Assembly (NCBI RefSeq): GCF_007858495.1
Contig: NZ_CP041663.1
Coordinates: 62,001 to 126,000, forward strand
Length of the DNA: 64,000 nt
Direction: 5' to 3'
Origin: Mycoplasma anserisalpingitidis
GTDB lineage: Bacteria > Bacillota_I > Bacilli_A > Mycoplasmatales > Metamycoplasmataceae
The notes below the pieces were generated by a model, which was not told the DNA's origin, did no database searches, and saw only the letters and a program-made list of their open reading frames with translations. This document shows, one piece after another, positions 1 through 8,653 of the stretch. Both the position numbers and the translations under genes were made by a program. Numbering within the stretch: position 1 is the stretch's first letter; every line of letters begins with the position of its first letter.

Positions 1-2437
1 TGATGAATTATCTGCTTCATTAGATTCAGTTATTGAAAATTACAATGATATAATTAAACAAGAAACATTCAATAGCGCATATAATTCAATGGACAACGCT
101 GTTGAAAAAGCAAGAAATGATTTGAATAAATCACTTAAAGATAAATTACTTGCAAGAATTAATGAAATTAGAGCTGAAGAAGCATTTTCTACTGATGAGT
201 TATTTTCTAGTCAAAATGATGAATTAGAAAAAACATTAAGTAGTGCAATTGAAACAGATGACAAGGATTCGACTTGATTAGCAGATCAATTACAAAATTT
301 AAATAATACTTACAGTAAATTAACAAATGAAGCTGATGCTATAGTTAAAAGTAAAATTGCTCAATTTGCTTCTACTCTTTCTAATCTAAGAGATGAAGAA
401 AATCTTGAACCTGTATTAATTAGTTTAATTGATGTAAAATTGCAATCTTCTAATAGTGAAGGCAAAAATCTTGCGTTATTAGTTGAAGATTATAAGACTC
501 TAAAAGATGCTAATAATAAAATTCCTTCAGTAGTTAATCTTTATAAAGAAATAAATAAAGCTAAAAATGAAGTTTCAAATGAACTTTCAAATAATACAGA
601 ATACAAAAATATTTTAGATAATTTTAATGATATTGTAAGTTCTCTACCACAATATATTGACTTTAATCAAGAACAAGAAGAATTTAATCAAAATATAACT
701 CAAATACTTCAACAATTAAAGGAAGCAAAAGATAATGCATTAGTTGAAAAATATAGATTAGATATTACTAGCGAAGTAACATATTGAATGGATAACAATC
801 GTTTAAATAATGATTTTAATTACATTAATTCAACTAATTTAGCAAATGAAATCAATATCTTACTAAATAATGCTTCTAATAATACTAATTATTCATTAGA
901 GCAAATTAAAGAATCATTTAACTCTATGAATTCAAAAATTCTTGAAGGTTATAAAAATATATTAAATAAACTTGTAAATAATGTTGAATCACAAAACTAT
1001 GATTACACTACACATGTCGATCTTAAAAAACTTCTTGATGAAGCAAAAATTTTATTTGAAAGTAATGACCCCCACACAATACAAACTAAATTTACTGAAT
1101 TAAAAGATGAATTTGAAAGATTAAAATCTTCTGATGCTGCTAGACTTAGATCTTTAGAAAGACTTAAATCTAAAATTAAGGAAGCGAACACCTTCAATAC
1201 AAATACAAAAGATAATGAAAGATTTGTAGAAATTAAAACTGAACTTAAAAATGCTATAGATGAAGCTAGCGAAGGAGATATTGAAATTTTATCTCAGGAA
1301 GAAATTAACCAACGTTTAACTGCATTATCTCAAGCTCTTGATACAGCAATCTTTGATAAAGTTATTGAAGAGCAAACTGCTGAAGCTAATAAACAAACTT
1401 ATAAATCAATAATTAATCAAATAAGTAACGAAGAAACAAAAATAATGTATGAACCTCTTTATGCAAGTATTAAAACAACCATGCGTAATGATACTGATGC
1501 AATAAATACTGTGAATGAATCAAAACTTGATGATTTGCATTCAAATACAATAGCAAATTTAAACACTAAGTTAAATAAAATTTTAAGGGATGCTAAACAA
1601 GCCCAAGTAAACAAATATGGTGAAATTAAAATTGAATTAACAAACTTATCGAATAAGTTTGATGAAAAATATACTACATTTGCAGATTTAGTTAACGCTG
1701 ATCAGTGATTTGCTAATAAAACTTATAGTGAAGATTTTAAAAATAAAGTAAGAACTTATACAGCAAAAATGAATGAAAAAGCAAATAAATACAAAGAATA
1801 TTTAACTACTGAAAATCCTGATATTTTCACAATATATGGTTATTCTAGAAATTATGAATTCTTGCTTAAATTTATGGAATGATTTGAAAATGTTGCAGCA
1901 ATAGAGACTCAAGATGGGTTTGTTGACGAAACTAAATATGCAATGTTAGATGATATGTTAAACACTCACTATAATGATTTTGCAACAAGTGGATTTAGAA
2001 ATTTATTATTAGCTGGTTCTAAAACTTCACAAAACATTCGTGGTTGAGAAAACTTAAATTCTCGTGGTGCTGAGGGATATCAAAATTATATATACTTAAG
2101 ATATGTTGGAAAAGAAGGAACTGATATGACTAAAAGAGATGGTTTCAATGAACAGTTATGAACTTCAAATGGTTTAATTCCTCTAATTTGAAACACTCAG
2201 CAATGAATGGATCGTTTATTTTCTCCTGAATTTGTGAATAATATATCAACCAATAAACCAGAATATAAAAATGAACTTTATAACTCTGTTTTTGCAGAAT
2301 TTGCAAATGATGAAAATAAATTTGTAATGAAGCGTTGATATTCAACAAAATATTTAGTTAAATTATCTGATTTTATTGAAAATACTACTAGATATCCAGA
2401 AATTAAAGATAGTTTTTCTATTGAAACACTTATTTAA
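1..2437 (+). CDS. Large coiled-coil protein, 5' end outside the window
   Basis: This is the last ~811 codons of a large protein of unknown function. The reading frame is open from base 2 to the TAA at 2435-2437, with several TGA codons read as Trp. The visible part is rich in Glu, Lys, Asn, Leu and Ser with long predicted helices and little hydrophobicity, typical of extended coiled-coil surface or cytoskeletal proteins of mycoplasmas. The last ~230 residues look more globular: they are richer in Trp, Tyr and Phe and contain a Gly-Ser-Lys stretch and several aromatic clusters. No signal peptide can be judged because the start is missing. A hairpin terminator follows. I do not recognise the family; a surface or lipoprotein antigen is an inference only. 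Confidence 0.8.
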
Positions 2438-2480
2438 CTTATATATTAAAAAACCAATCTAACTTAATATAAATGCAATA

Positions 2481-2506
2481 GTTGACATTAATTTGTCAAC
2501 TTTTTT
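2481..2506 (+). terminator. Rho-independent terminator after the coiled-coil gene
   Basis: A perfect 7-bp stem GTTGACA / TGTCAAC with a 6-nt loop is followed by six T residues. It is one copy of a hairpin family that recurs in this window (see findings). Confidence 0.8.
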
Positions 2507-2526
2507 AATCTAGTTTAATATTAGTT

Positions 2527-2532
2527 TATAAT
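2527..2532 (+). promoter_or_regulatory. -10 box of rsmE
   Basis: TATAAT lies only 6 nt before the ATG of rsmE at 2539, and no Shine-Dalgarno sequence is present. The transcript is therefore expected to be leaderless or nearly so. The -35 region is not clear. Confidence 0.5.
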
Positions 2533-2538
2533 TATTTC

Positions 2539-3219
2539 ATGAATAGATTTTTTGCTATTAACAAACAGAATGATAAGTTGTATTTTGATGAAAAAACATT
2601 AAAACATTTTAAGGTTTTAAGGCTAGAAAACAAGGAAATTATCGGAGTTTATGAAGGTAAATTTTATTTAAGTGTTTTAAATAAAAATATTGCTGAAATA
2701 AAAGAAGAAATTAATGAAAATCATGAATTTAACTTTAAAGTAAAGTTGGGGGTTTCTCTCATAAAATTAGAACGTTTTGAATGGCTCATAGAAAAAGCTG
2801 TTGAACTTGGTGCAACTGAAATTATTCCTTTTATTTCCACTCATACTAATAGTGAAATAGCTAAGTTTAAATTCAATAAAAAGATTGATCGATTCAATGA
2901 AATAATGTTTAATGCTGCCCAGCAGTCATATAGAAACATAATCATTAAATTAAGTGAATTAAAGACTTTTGACGAAATTATAAACGAAGAGGCAGAAGTT
3001 AAATTTATTGCTCATGAAAAAGTTGATAATTCTTTTATTAAACAAAAAATAAATAAAGATGTTTTATTTTTGATTGGACCTGAAGGTGGTTTTAGTGATT
3101 TCGAAGTAGATAAAGCAATTGATAAAGGATTTCAATGCATTTCACTAGGAAAAAGAATTTTACGCGCTGAAACAGCAGCGATTTATTTGCTAAGTCAGAT
3201 CGAGGTAAGTAATGAGTAA
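2539..3219 (+). CDS. rsmE: 16S rRNA (uracil-1498-N3)-methyltransferase RsmE
   Basis: This 226-aa protein matches the RsmE family, which methylates U1498 of 16S rRNA with S-adenosylmethionine. The C-terminal SPOUT knot signature is clear: GPEGGF at about residue 180, then an S-L-G-K-R-I-L-R-A-E-T-A-A run near residue 205, which is the diagnostic RsmE cofactor site. The N-terminal part has the small PUA-like beta domain. Length is slightly below the bacterial norm (~240). The start at 2539 follows a TATAAT directly, so translation is probably leaderless. It overlaps the next gene by 8 nt, so the two are likely co-transcribed. Confidence 0.93.
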   Translation: MNRFFAINKQNDKLYFDEKTLKHFKVLRLENKEIIGVYEGKFYLSVLNKNIAEIKEEINENHEFNFKVKLGVSLIKLERFEWLIEKAVELGATEIIPFISTHTNSEIAKFKFNKKIDRFNEIMFNAAQQSYRNIIIKLSELKTFDEIINEEAEVKFIAHEKVDNSFIKQKINKDVLFLIGPEGGFSDFEVDKAIDKGFQCISLGKRILRAETAAIYLLSQIEVSNE

Positions 3220-3547
3220 AAAGAATGAAAAAATGATAAGTTATTCTCAATTTAGAATCTTATTTATCTCAATTGTAGAAAAAGAATATAATAAAGTACA
3301 AAATAGAATGCAAAAAACAAATTTAAGAAAAGCAAAAAACAAAGAATATTTAAATAAACTCGAAAAATTAATAAATGAATTAAAAACAGGGAAAATAAAA
3401 GATCAAGATTTAGAAAAAAATAAAAGAGCATATGATAAGCTTAGAAATGATCATTATTTACACCTTTGAGTTTTTGGGATTTTATCAGTTGTAGTTTTAT
3501 TAATTATTCTAACTACAGTTCTTAATCTTGTTTTTGTGTATAAATAA
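3212..3547 (+). CDS. Small tail-anchored membrane protein, unknown function
   Basis: This is a 111-aa protein whose ATG lies inside the end of rsmE (8-nt overlap). It reads through a TGA (Trp) near residue 86. The first ~85 residues are strongly basic and helical (Lys, Asn, Glu), and the last ~25 are a single hydrophobic segment (V-F-G-I-L-S-V-V-V-L-L-I-I-L) ending in VYK. That is the layout of a tail-anchored or single-pass protein with a cytosolic N-terminus. I do not recognise a family. Its position between rsmE and upp suggests only operon membership. Confidence 0.7.
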
Positions 3548-3556
3548 GGAGAAAAT

Positions 3557-4183
3557 ATGTTGAAAGTTTTAGAACACCCATTGATTAAAATTAAATTAAC
3601 AAACATGAGAGATAAAAATGCAAATCATTCTCGTTTTAGAAGAAATTTAAATGAAATAGCAATGCTTATGGTTTATGAAATTTTAAGAGATTACAAGACC
3701 AAAACTAAAGTAATTACAACTCCGCTTGAAAAAGAATATAATGGATTTACTTATGATAAAGAAATTGTTATAGTACCTATTTTAAGAGCAGGATTAGGAA
3801 TGGTCGAAGGTCTTCTTGAATTAGTTCCTGAAGCTAGAGTGGGACACATTGGTCTTTATAGAGATGAAAAAACTTTTCAGGCTAAAGAATATTACTACAA
3901 AATGCCTGAAGTGGCAAAGGATAGTCAAATTTTTGTTGTTGACCCTATGCTTGCAACAGGTGGTAGTGCTGCAGATTCAATTGAAAGACTTCAAAAAGAT
4001 GGTTTTACAAATATTAAACTAGTTTGTTTAGTAGGGGTAAAAGAAGGTGTTGAACATATTGAGAAAAAATTTGGTAAAGACTTTATGATTTACTTAGCTT
4101 CACTTGATGAAAGATTAAATGATCATAAATATATTGAACCTGGTCTTGGTGATGCTGGTGATAGAATTTTTGGGAGCAAATAG
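3557..4183 (+). CDS. upp: Uracil phosphoribosyltransferase
   Basis: This 208-aa protein is full length for Upp, which converts uracil and PRPP to UMP in the cytosolic pyrimidine salvage pathway. Family marks are the PILRAGLGM segment near residue 75, the PRPP-binding loop VVDPMLATGGSA near residue 130, and the C-terminal uracil-binding segment PGLGDAGDRIFG. An AGGAGA Shine-Dalgarno sequence lies 5 nt before the ATG. The stop TAG overlaps the GTG start of coaBC by one base (TAGTG). Mycoplasmas depend on such salvage because they lack de novo pyrimidine synthesis. Confidence 0.97.
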   Translation: MLKVLEHPLIKIKLTNMRDKNANHSRFRRNLNEIAMLMVYEILRDYKTKTKVITTPLEKEYNGFTYDKEIVIVPILRAGLGMVEGLLELVPEARVGHIGLYRDEKTFQAKEYYYKMPEVAKDSQIFVVDPMLATGGSAADSIERLQKDGFTNIKLVCLVGVKEGVEHIEKKFGKDFMIYLASLDERLNDHKYIEPGLGDAGDRIFGSK

Positions 4184-5310
4184 TGAAAATTTTAATTCTG
4201 TCTAGTGCAAGCATTGCTCTAAAAAAGACAAATGAATTAATTAAAATCTTTAGTCAAAATGGTCACGAAGTTAAATATTGTTTAACTAATAATGCTCTAA
4301 AGATGAATTTAGTTGAACTAAATGAGAATTATGTTGATGATGATAATTACTCTGAATTAACTACCAAACACATTCAACTAGCAAAATGAGCTGATAAAAT
4401 TATTGTTTATCCAGCTACTTTTAATACTATAAATAAATTAGCTAATGGAATAACAGATAATTTTGTAATGTCGATTTTATCACTGGGATTCTTTAATAAA
4501 ACAATTATTTGTCCAGCAATGAATTTTAGAATGTTTGATAATGAAATATTACAATCAAATATTATTAGATTAAAAAAACTGGGTGTAACATTTGTTGGAC
4601 CTGAATATGGTAAATTATATTGTGGTGATGAAGGTTACGGTAGAGTGGTTGAAGTGAAGGATTTATTTAATTTTGTTACTAAAAAACCAATTAAAAAATT
4701 ATTAATTACTTTAGGTTATACTGAAGTTAAATTAGATGATGTAAGAACTGTTTCAGTACGTTCATCAGGAAAAATGGGTTTATCATTAATTAATGAATTA
4801 AAATATTTTTTTGATTTAACAGTAATAAATTCAAATTTACCTGAATTAAACAAATATATAAATAATGATATTAAAATTATCAATGTTTCTACTGTTGAAC
4901 AGTATTTTAATGCAGTAAAAGAAAACATTGAATCTCAAGATATTTACTTATCGGTAGCTGCTGTGAGCGATTTAATTTTTGATAAGTTTGATGGAAAAAT
5001 TAAAAAAGATACAACAATTAATTTTACTTATAAAATAGGAATTGATGTTCTTAAATGAGTTTCAGAAACTTATCCAGAAAAAATTAAAATTGGTTTTGCT
5101 CTTGAAAGTAGCAAGAACCTTGAAAATGGCCTAAAAAAATTAAGTGGTAAAAACCTTGATATGTTAATATTAAATTCTAAGGAAGCGTTAAATTCTTCTT
5201 TAACTTCAGGATTTATTTTAACTAAAAATAATAATATTGAATTTGATAATTTAACTAAAGAAGAATTATCATCAAAAATAGCAAGTGAAATAAAAATATG
5301 AAGCAAATAA
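4183..5310 (+). CDS. coaBC: Bifunctional phosphopantothenoylcysteine decarboxylase / phosphopantothenate-cysteine ligase
   Basis: This 375-aa protein starts at GTG 4183 and reads through several TGA (Trp) codons. The N-terminal half is the CoaC flavoprotein: an ILSSASIALKK nucleotide-binding start, then a PATFNT segment, and the diagnostic PAMNFRMFDNE motif, whose PAMN carries the catalytic Asn. The substrate-clamp region LYCGDEGYGR follows. The second half matches CoaB, with TLGYTEVKLDDVRTVS and an A-A-V-S-D segment. It catalyses the two middle steps from 4'-phosphopantothenate to 4'-phosphopantetheine. It overlaps coaX by 13 nt, which makes a CoA operon. The bacterial norm is ~400 aa, so it is slightly short but complete. 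The first coding piece has a shorter loop than usual. Confidence 0.9.
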
Positions 5311-6089
5311 AATATTTAGTTGTTGATATTGGAAATTCAAATTGTAAAATTAATGTAATTAACCAAGATTTTAAAATTTTGGATAACATTAAGATAGTTA
5401 AAATTAAAAAATACGATGTTAATTTAATAGTTGAAAACATCTCTAAATTAGTTATAAAACACAAAGTTTCTACTGGATTAATTGGTTCGGTGGTAATAAA
5501 TTTAACTAAAAAAATAATTTCTCAAATCAAAAAAGAAAATTTAGGTATTAGCTTATTTGATATGGAAGAATTCCGTGAATGTATTAGTTATAAAATAGAT
5601 AGCAACTTATTAAAACAAAAAGGAATTGATTTAATTGCTAATAGTGAATATTTAAGTCAAAAATTTAATGGTCAAGAAACTAAAGGTTTATTTTTATTTG
5701 GTACTGCAACAGTTTTTATTGCATTAAAAAATAACTCATATTATGAAGTGGCTATAACTTTAGGTCTAGCTAGAACAATTATCAATTTAATTAAAGATGC
5801 TTCTATATTAAATAAGAGATATTACAAACTAATTTCAAATATGAGTAATAAAGAAGTAATAGAATTTGCAAAAACAGTCATTCCAAATATTTACAGGGGA
5901 TCAACAATCAGTTTAGAAGGTTTTATAACTGAATGCAAAAATATTTATTTAAATAATAAAAACACTTATTTTATAAGTGGTGGTGATGCTAATCTTATAA
6001 GCCAAAATTTTCACCAATTCATTGAGGAAGAAACTACTTCTAAAGGTTATTTATTGATGTACAAAAATTATAAAAAAAATACACACTAA
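5298..6089 (+). CDS. coaX: Type III pantothenate kinase (divergent)
   Basis: This 263-aa ASKHA-fold protein is the likely kinase for the first step of CoA synthesis (pantothenate to 4'-phosphopantothenate). The phosphate-1 motif DIGNSN appears at residues ~10-15 (usual form D-x-G-N-T-N), and the GTATVF segment lies near residue 135 (usual form D-x-G-T-A-x-T). The usual G-x-D-R motif reads GIDL here: the catalytic Asp is kept but the Arg is lost. The Asp before GTAT is also absent. The overlap with coaBC supports the assignment. No in-frame TGA occurs. A terminator overlaps its stop codon. Confidence 0.82.
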   Translation: MKQIKYLVVDIGNSNCKINVINQDFKILDNIKIVKIKKYDVNLIVENISKLVIKHKVSTGLIGSVVINLTKKIISQIKKENLGISLFDMEEFRECISYKIDSNLLKQKGIDLIANSEYLSQKFNGQETKGLFLFGTATVFIALKNNSYYEVAITLGLARTIINLIKDASILNKRYYKLISNMSNKEVIEFAKTVIPNIYRGSTISLEGFITECKNIYLNNKNTYFISGGDANLISQNFHQFIEEETTSKGYLLMYKNYKKNTH

Positions 6090-6105
6090 TCAATAGTGTG
6101 TTTTT
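6080..6105. terminator. Bidirectional terminator between coaX and rpsT
   Basis: An 8-bp stem ACACACTA / TAGTGTGT with a 5-nt loop is flanked by T-runs on one side and A-runs on the other, so it can end both coaX (+) and rpsT (-). The left arm includes the coaX stop codon. Confidence 0.75.
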
Positions 6106-6114
6106 GAATTCTGA

Positions 6115-6375
6115 CTATTTGTTTTTGTTTACAAATTCATCAAGTCTTGATTGTTTTCTTGCACCTTTATTTGGGTGGAAAACACCTTTTTGAACTGCTT
6201 TAGCAATGATTGAGTGAGCATTTTGAACTAATTCTGTTGCTTTTTCATCTTTAGCAATAACTGCTTCACGAGCTGCACGGATAGCTTTTCTAACACGTGA
6301 TTTCATAGCTGCATTTCTAGCTCTAGCTTTTTCAATCTTAGCAATGTTCTTAACTTTAGATTTAATATTTGCCAT
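6115..6375 (-). CDS. rpsT: 30S ribosomal protein S20
   Basis: This 86-aa protein begins MANIKSKVKNIAK and is rich in Lys, Arg and Ala, as expected for S20, which binds 16S rRNA early in 30S assembly. The start at 6375 is preferred over an upstream in-frame ATG because a strong GGGAGGT Shine-Dalgarno sequence sits just before it (6381-6387) and because the family begins MANI. The C-terminal block HPNKGARKQSRLDEFV is diagnostic. It is transcribed alone, convergent with coaX. Confidence 0.96.
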   Translation of the reverse strand: MANIKSKVKNIAKIEKARARNAAMKSRVRKAIRAAREAVIAKDEKATELVQNAHSIIAKAVQKGVFHPNKGARKQSRLDEFVNKNK

Positions 6376-6630
6376 ATTAGACCTCCCTTTTTCTTTTGAA
6401 AAATCTAAACAATTATATAACAAAATACAAGAAATGTATTTTTAAATGTTAAATACACTATAAAATTTTAAGAATTTTTAAAATGTTCAATTTGCAAAGC
6501 GAACTAATTAAATTAATTTTAAATAAACATAAAATAATCACTACTTTAACTAATTCATAGTACTTTTTATTATATGGTAAAAATTCCATATTAAAAAAAT
6601 ATTTATTTGATAAGAATATAATTTAAGTGT
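6376..6630. other. Intergenic, no gene seen
   Basis: This is AT-rich spacer upstream of rpsT. The only structure I see is an inverted repeat ATATGG / CCATAT at 6572-6591 with an 8-nt spacer. It is one of several TTCCATA-like elements in the window. Confidence 0.5.
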
Positions 6631-6789
6631 ATGGATTATAAGAATGAAATTATAGGGAAAATTTTAACGGAAGAAGATGTTGTAATTCGAGGTTCTCTAT
6701 CACTTTAGATTCAAAATATAATATCAAGAGAACCAAACGATATTGATATTTTGTTTTTAGATATTTATAAAAAAATCAATATTTATTAG
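6631..6789 (+). pseudogene. AbiEii-type nucleotidyltransferase remnant
   Basis: A reading frame from ATG 6631 encodes a short N-terminus with V-I-R-G-S-L-S-L. It is broken by TAG at 6706, continues in the same frame as REPNDIDILFLD, and ends at TAG 6787. G-S followed by D-I-D-I-L is the active-site pattern of polymerase-beta-like nucleotidyltransferases, as in AbiEii/MenT toxins. Two nonsense codons and the absence of the rest of the domain (normally 200-300 aa) show decay. I infer an accessory toxin or phage-defence gene that has been lost. Confidence 0.55.
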
Positions 6790-6929
6790 AAAATAGATGA
6801 GCAGAATTGATGAAAATTTTAAATATTAAAATGTAACCATACAAAATACACCAATATTAAAAAACTTTTAATACATTGGTAATGTTAAGAAAAGATTAGA
6901 CAAAATTTTATTGTTAAGGAGGACAAATT

Positions 6930-6992
6930 ATGGTTTATAAAATAGATGATTATTGTTACTTTATATTAGATTTAGATTGGAGATATTATTAA
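6930..6992 (+). CDS. Possible 20-aa peptide or leader remnant
   Basis: A good AAGGAGG Shine-Dalgarno sequence precedes an ATG at 6930. The frame runs only 20 codons, ending in D-L-D-W-R-Y-Y, and its TAA overlaps the ATG of the following membrane-protein gene (TAATG). It could be a true small upstream ORF coupling translation, or the end of a decayed gene. The strong ribosome site is the only support. Confidence 0.25.
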   Translation: MVYKIDDYCYFILDLDWRYY

Positions 6993-7917
6993 TGAAAATT
7001 ACTTTAAAAGCAACACACATATTAGTAAGTATTGTTGAAACAATTATATTTTTAGTTTTTTACACTTTTACAACACTTTTTGGTAGTCAAGTTAGTTTTT
7101 ACACATAATTCCATTATTATTGTCTTACCCATTAAATTTCTTGCTTTATATTCTATTCAAAAAGAAATTAACTCCTCATGAAATAATTAAAAATAACATT
7201 TTTGCATCTGTAGGTATATTAATAGTTTTTTATTTTTTCATATTTCCTCTACAAGTAAATGATACAGTTAGAATATTATCCATGCCTTCGGACGAAGAAA
7301 AACTTCTACACCTTTATAATCAATACTATGGAATATCACATGTAAGATTTATTTTTGTATTTGTATTTATGATTGGCATGATTTTTTCAAATTATTTACC
7401 CATCATAGTATTAGATAAAGATCAACTAAGTTTTAAAATTAAAATAGATAAAAGTACAGTAGGAAACATAATATTTTATATCTCTATCTTCATTTTAACT
7501 ATATTAGCAAGTATCATAATCTCACTAACTGGCCAAAACTTTAGATTTAGATTTATTTCGATAGTAATTTTGACAATTATTTTTGTAGCCATTATTAATA
7601 TTTATGAAACAATTAAATATTTTGTCAAAAAAAGAAATTATTCATTGTACGAGCAAATAACTCAAAAAACAATTAGTCAATATTTTATTTCTTTAGTTCT
7701 TGCTTGAATTTTAATGTTGACAATAACAATCAACTTTTCTGCAATAAATTATAGTAATTCTGAATATAATGAAATGTTTAACTTTTGAGTACACTATAGA
7801 GCGATTATATTTGGAGCTATAGGAATTGTTTATTTAGTGATATATAGTATAAAAATTACTTCTCATTTTGTAATAAATTCTTTCATCAAAACAAGAAATA
7901 AAAAACAAATAGCATAG
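6992..7917 (+). pseudogene. Multi-pass membrane protein with a single-base frameshift
   Basis: The frame starting at ATG 6992 encodes a hydrophobic N-terminus and stops at about 7107. The downstream frame (read as L-H-I-I-P-L-L-L-S-Y-P) carries on the same kind of protein to TAG 7915-7917, with one TGA as Trp. Restoring one T in the T-run near 7097-7102 would join them into a ~308-aa protein with about six membrane segments. I do not recognise the family. It may be a pseudogene, a phase-variable gene switching at the short T-run, or a sequencing error. It sits in the same decayed stretch as the nucleotidyltransferase remnant. Confidence 0.6.
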
Positions 7918-7925
7918 AATAAAGT

Positions 7926-7952
7926 ACTTAGAAATTAACTCCTAAGTTTTTA
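7926..7952 (+). terminator. Terminator after the broken membrane-protein gene
   Basis: The stem ACTTAG / CTAAGT with a 10-nt loop is followed by TTTTTAA. It is a short and weak stem, but it is correctly placed just past the stop. Confidence 0.5.
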
Positions 7953-7993
7953 ATTACTTTTATCCTGAATTAAAATTGAATCAAATATTTCAA

Positions 7994-8017
7994 TTTCCAT
8001 TATGGAAAATTTTCCAT
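7994..8017. repeat. Overlapping palindromes upstream of the mal operon
   Basis: TTTCCAT-T-ATGGAAA at 7994-8008 overlaps a perfect 16-bp palindrome ATGGAAAATTTTCCAT at 8002-8017. The nested symmetry looks like a tandem protein-binding site, and related TTCCATA repeats occur in other intergenic regions of the window. Confidence 0.5.
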
Positions 8018-8088
8018 AGTATAAAATTATGCATTTTTCATATTTTTTATTAAATTTACTTTTATTACTATAAAATAGTATTAAAAGT

Positions 8089-8104
8089 ACTTGACTAGTC
8101 AAGT
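8089..8104. promoter_or_regulatory. Candidate operator 1 of the maltodextrin regulon
   Basis: A perfect 16-bp palindrome ACTTGACTAGTCAAGT lies 84 bp before the first gene of the importer operon. The 14-bp core CTTGACTAGTCAAG matches at 11 of 14 positions with sites at 17406 and 19973, each upstream of another unit of the same island. A GntR/UTRA regulator is encoded at 19249 and is the likely ligand-responsive binder. Confidence 0.6.
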
Positions 8105-8187
8105 TAATTATTCATAACATTAAACAAGAAATGTCGCTTTTAACCACAACTAATATTTATAAAAATTATAATTTTTAAGGACATAAA

Positions 8188-8640
8188 ATGAAGAAGACAA
8201 TAAAAAGAAATAAATTAACATTAAAAACTAAAATACGTTATTTGTTTTTAGGTAAAAGACCACTTGAAAGAAAGACATTACCTAAAATACAAGAATATTT
8301 ATATTTGTGTTTCAATTCAATCTTTATTTTGTGTTTCATAATATATTTAGCAAGTATTCTAATTCAAAAGAAATTTGATTTCAGTGTTGAAAAAACTAAT
8401 GAATTATTCAAAGAGATTCAGGAAAATGTAATACTTAGAGCATTAATTGCATTATTTGTTGCAATTTACTTAATAAATATCATAATATTATCTCATATTA
8501 CTTATATATTGAGTAAAACTGAATTTAACAAGTGAATCGGCATTTTAGCGATAATTTTTGCTCTAAGTATAATTCTTTGCCCATTAGCAATTGTTTTTTC
8601 ATACGTAGCTTACGAAAAAAATGAAATTAGTTTTGAATAG
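8188..8640 (+). CDS. Small multi-TM protein, first gene of the mal operon
   Basis: This is a 150-aa protein of unknown family. It has a basic cytosolic N-terminus of about 45 residues, then about three hydrophobic segments (near residues 47-62, 88-113 and 117-140), with a charged ~25-residue loop after the first. One TGA encodes Trp at residue ~116. An AAGG Shine-Dalgarno sequence is present. It is followed after 13 nt by the binding-protein gene and has no terminator, so it belongs to the importer operon. Two further small membrane proteins (11104 and 16768) sit between the transporter genes. A role as an accessory subunit or scaffold of the ABC importer is an inference. Confidence 0.7.
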
Positions 8641-8653
8641 AAAAAGGAGAAAA

